A stretch of 55,897 nucleotides of DNA. It comes from Verrucomicrobiales bacterium (GTDB taxonomy: Bacteria > Verrucomicrobiota > Verrucomicrobiia > Limisphaerales > CAIMTB01). This document shows, piece after piece, positions 54,013-55,897 of this stretch. How positions within the stretch are numbered: position 1 is the first letter of the stretch; every line of letters starts with the position of its first letter. The stretch lies in NCBI GenBank assembly GCA_016795425.1, contig JAEUHG010000122.1, positions 1 to 55,897 of the forward strand. Direction: 5' to 3'. The position numbers and the translations under genes were made by a program. A model generated the notes under the pieces. The model did not search any database, had not been told where the DNA came from, and saw only the letters and a list, made by a program, of their open reading frames with translations.

Positions 54013-55897
54013 TCACCGCGCCCGATAAAATCGAGCGGTGTTGGTGGCGCTCCGGTCCACGACGGTCCAAACGCCATCGGCCCCGGCAGTGGCGGTGGCG
54101 AAGTCGAACCAGGGTCCCAGCACGGTGAGTCCGTATTCCGCGTGATAGGTGCCACTGGGGATCCCGCGGAAAGTGAGTGTGTTTGCGCCGGGCACCGGAA
54201 CACCGAATTGGAGCGAAAGGGCACTGACGCCGGATGGGTTGCCGATGTGAACTGCAAAGGTTCGGGAGTGGCTGAGATTCGGTGTGCCGTTGTCGGTGAC
54301 CACCACGGTCATATTGGTGCTCGACCCAACGAGTTCCGACGGAGCGGTCCAGTGGAGGATGCCGTGATCATTGATGGTGGCACCGGCAGGTGCATTGGTG
54401 AGGGAGTAGCGGAGGGTCTGAGCGGGTAGGTCGGTGTCCCGGGCGACGACTGTCAGGGAAAGCAATCTGGTCGTGTCGACGGTTTGATCGGGAATCAGAT
54501 CGAGGACCGGGCGGGTGTTGGTGACGCGGACGACGACATTGGAGCTGGAGTAATCCAACGTCATTCCAACGGTGTTGGAAGGATAGAGGAAGGTGGCAAA
54601 GGTCCCGGTACGATTCCTGCATCGGAGAACCTCAAAGGTCGTTCCAAGTGCCGGTTCAAATCCTTCAGCCAGTGTTGTAGCGAGTGTACCGTCGAGGTTC
54701 GCCAGATTCGAAATCACCAGTTGATCGTGGGTCGTGACGGGTTGCGTTCCGCCCAACCGGACTTCGAGGCTGCCGCCACGGTCCTGGGCATAGTCGCCAT
54801 CCAGGATCAGGAGTCCGGGGCCGTCCCCTGGTTGGATCCAACCGGCATTCGTGACCGAGCCGAAGACGGTGCCGGAGCCGAACATCCTTCCTCCGAGGAT
54901 GCGGACCGGACGCGAACTCCCGAGTTGACCGCCGCGCAGGAGAAGGTTGCCGGCTGTCTGAGTGAACCCGCCTTGGAGGCGGAGAACGCCCACGACCAGC
55001 TCCATCGTTCCATTATTGCGGAACGCGGTGGTAAAGACGGTCGAACCTGCGCCGCCGGTCTTGCGGAAGATCCCTTCATTGACGAAGCCCCCGGCACCAC
55101 CGGAGTCGGCGACCGTGGTGTCGAGATCGAGGTCAAAGGTGGCGCCGGCGAGGTTGGTGATCACGGCGCCGTTTGCCATGGAGAGGCTACCGATGGCGGC
55201 GCCTCCCCATCGACCAGACCCGCGATTCACCAGGGCGCGGCCGGACATCGACAGGCCGCCGCCGATCATTTCGACTCCACCTTCGGCAACCACGAGGCCA
55301 CTGCCTTCGATTCGGCCAATGCCCCATCGCATCGGGCCGCGGACGGAGACGAGACTCGAGCCGCCGAGGACGCCGAGGTTGGAGATGACCAGGGAGGAAG
55401 GGGCGACCGTGCCATTGCCAGAGAAATTGGCCGTGCCACCGGTGATGGCGACGAGGTTGCTAATGGCATTGTAACGGCCGGTCAGGTTGGCGATGCCGCC
55501 ACTGAAGAGGTGGGGTCCGGAGACGTCGACCAAGCCGGCGAGGTTGGCGGTGCCCGAGATGATAGAGAGAACGCCCGGACCGCCAAGAGCGGAGTCGGCG
55601 GAGAACGTGTGCTGGCCACCGAACTGAAGGCGGGAGTCGGCGCCGATCTGGAACGTGCCGCCATGATTGCCGCCACCGGAGAGCGCGAGCGCACCGGCGC
55701 GGGTTTCGAGAGTGCCGTGGTTGCGGAAGGAAGTGGTGAACGTGGAGAGGCCAGCTCCGCCGGTTTTGCGGAACAGACCGTCGTTGGCGAACCCACCGGC
55801 GCCGCCGGAGTCGGCGACGATGGCGTCGAGATCGAGATCAAAGGTGGCACCGGCGAGGTTGGTGAGCGCGGCGCCGTTTGCCATGGAGAGGCTGCCG
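54013..55897 (-). CDS. Secreted autotransporter-like repeat protein (N-terminal part beyond window)
   Basis: At least 627 codons; the frame is still open at the right edge, and the sequence there (GSLSMANGAALTNLAGATFD) is itself a repeat copy, so the true start is outside. Residues in the visible part: beta-helix-like repeats of the extracellular passenger type (GGTANFSGNGTVAP, AFRNNGTMELVVGVLRLQGG, SVTNAGWIQPGDGPG), two of them near-identical (around 55085-55190 and 55800-55890). Then come a cadherin-like Ig domain (LDLIPDQTVDTTRLLSLTV) and the shared C-terminal module (GPWFDFATA ... TARFYRAR). It is convergent with the giant protein gene. A surface or secreted role is inferred; no catalytic motif is visible. 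Confidence 0.82.
   Translation of the reverse strand, partial: GSLSMANGAALTNLAGATFDLDLDAIVADSGGAGGFANDGLFRKTGGAGLSTFTTSFRNHGTLETRAGALALSGGGNHGGTFQIGADSRLQFGGQHTFSADSALGGPGVLSIISGTANLAGLVDVSGPHLFSGGIANLTGRYNAISNLVAITGGTANFSGNGTVAPSSLVISNLGVLGGSSLVSVRGPMRWGIGRIEGSGLVVAEGGVEMIGGGLSMSGRALVNRGSGRWGGAAIGSLSMANGAVITNLAGATFDLDLDTTVADSGGAGGFVNEGIFRKTGGAGSTVFTTAFRNNGTMELVVGVLRLQGGFTQTAGNLLLRGGQLGSSRPVRILGGRMFGSGTVFGSVTNAGWIQPGDGPGLLILDGDYAQDRGGSLEVRLGGTQPVTTHDQLVISNLANLDGTLATTLAEGFEPALGTTFEVLRCRNRTGTFATFLYPSNTVGMTLDYSSSNVVVRVTNTRPVLDLIPDQTVDTTRLLSLTVVARDTDLPAQTLRYSLTNAPAGATINDHGILHWTAPSELVGSSTNMTVVVTDNGTPNLSHSRTFAVHIGNPSGVSALSLQFGVPVPGANTLTFRGIPSGTYHAEYGLTVLGPWFDFATATAGADGVWTVVDRSATNTARFYRAR

Noticed and set aside
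1..55897. CRISPR array, rRNA, tRNA, integron or prophage
   Set aside because: No regularly spaced short repeats, no rRNA-like sequence and no phage structural or integrase genes were seen.

Overview
The window looks like a chromosome segment of a free-living member of the Verrucomicrobiota, most likely near the Limisphaerales/Pedosphaera group. This is inferred from gene content only: extracytoplasmic-function (ECF) sigma factors paired with membrane Ser/Thr kinases, FG-GAP/UnbV proteins, very large secreted repeat proteins, M56 (BlaR1-like) peptidases with carboxypeptidase-regulatory-like domains, and REP-associated transposases. DNA is GC-rich throughout. I recognise no rRNA, tRNA or CRISPR array.

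Layout. The left edge (1-6.1 kb) has a truncated secreted PKD protein, a divergent choloylglycine-hydrolase-family enzyme, two small doubtful ORFs and a large FG-GAP/UnbV protein. The FG-GAP gene lies downstream of sigma/kinase module 1 (6.3-10.8 kb, minus strand). From 11.2 to 12.9 kb there is a full-length RAYT transposase element and an IS4-like remnant. Module 2 (18.6-19.3 kb sigma, 15.2-18.5 kb kinase, minus) is followed by a secreted PAF-acetylhydrolase-like esterase and a small secreted protein. From 19.4 to 20.3 kb are an internally deleted RAYT derivative and a palindrome-rich stretch. An overlapping pair (UroD-fold protein and sugar MFS porter) and a divergent metzincin-type secreted metalloprotease fill 20.3-26.4 kb. 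Module 3 (34.0-34.8 kb sigma, 30.8-33.9 kb kinase, minus) is followed by a PD40 propeller protein and a leucine-rich-repeat protein. A small membrane protein, a BlaI/BlaR1-like pair with two dyad operators and a 207-bp MITE-like element cover 35.4-41.0 kb. Module 4 (plus strand, sigma 41.4-42.2, kinase 42.2-44.2 kb, overlapping ATGA) is followed by a 3,127-residue secreted repeat protein. The right edge holds the C-terminal part of another secreted repeat protein.

How it fits together. The same unit appears four times: ECF sigma factor, then a kinase with an intact catalytic core, one membrane segment and a C-terminal repeat domain predicted to lie outside the cytoplasm (WD40 in three, LRR in one), then one or more secreted proteins. 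None of the four has a recognisable anti-sigma gene. The four sigma factors share a C-terminal tail with one invariant threonine 20-21 residues from the end. A simple model, which is inference, is that each kinase senses an envelope or extracellular cue and controls its partner sigma factor, which in turn transcribes the neighbouring secreted-protein gene. Seven of the secreted proteins also share a short Trp/FYR-type module, at the C-terminus in six of them, which may be a common surface-sorting or attachment domain.
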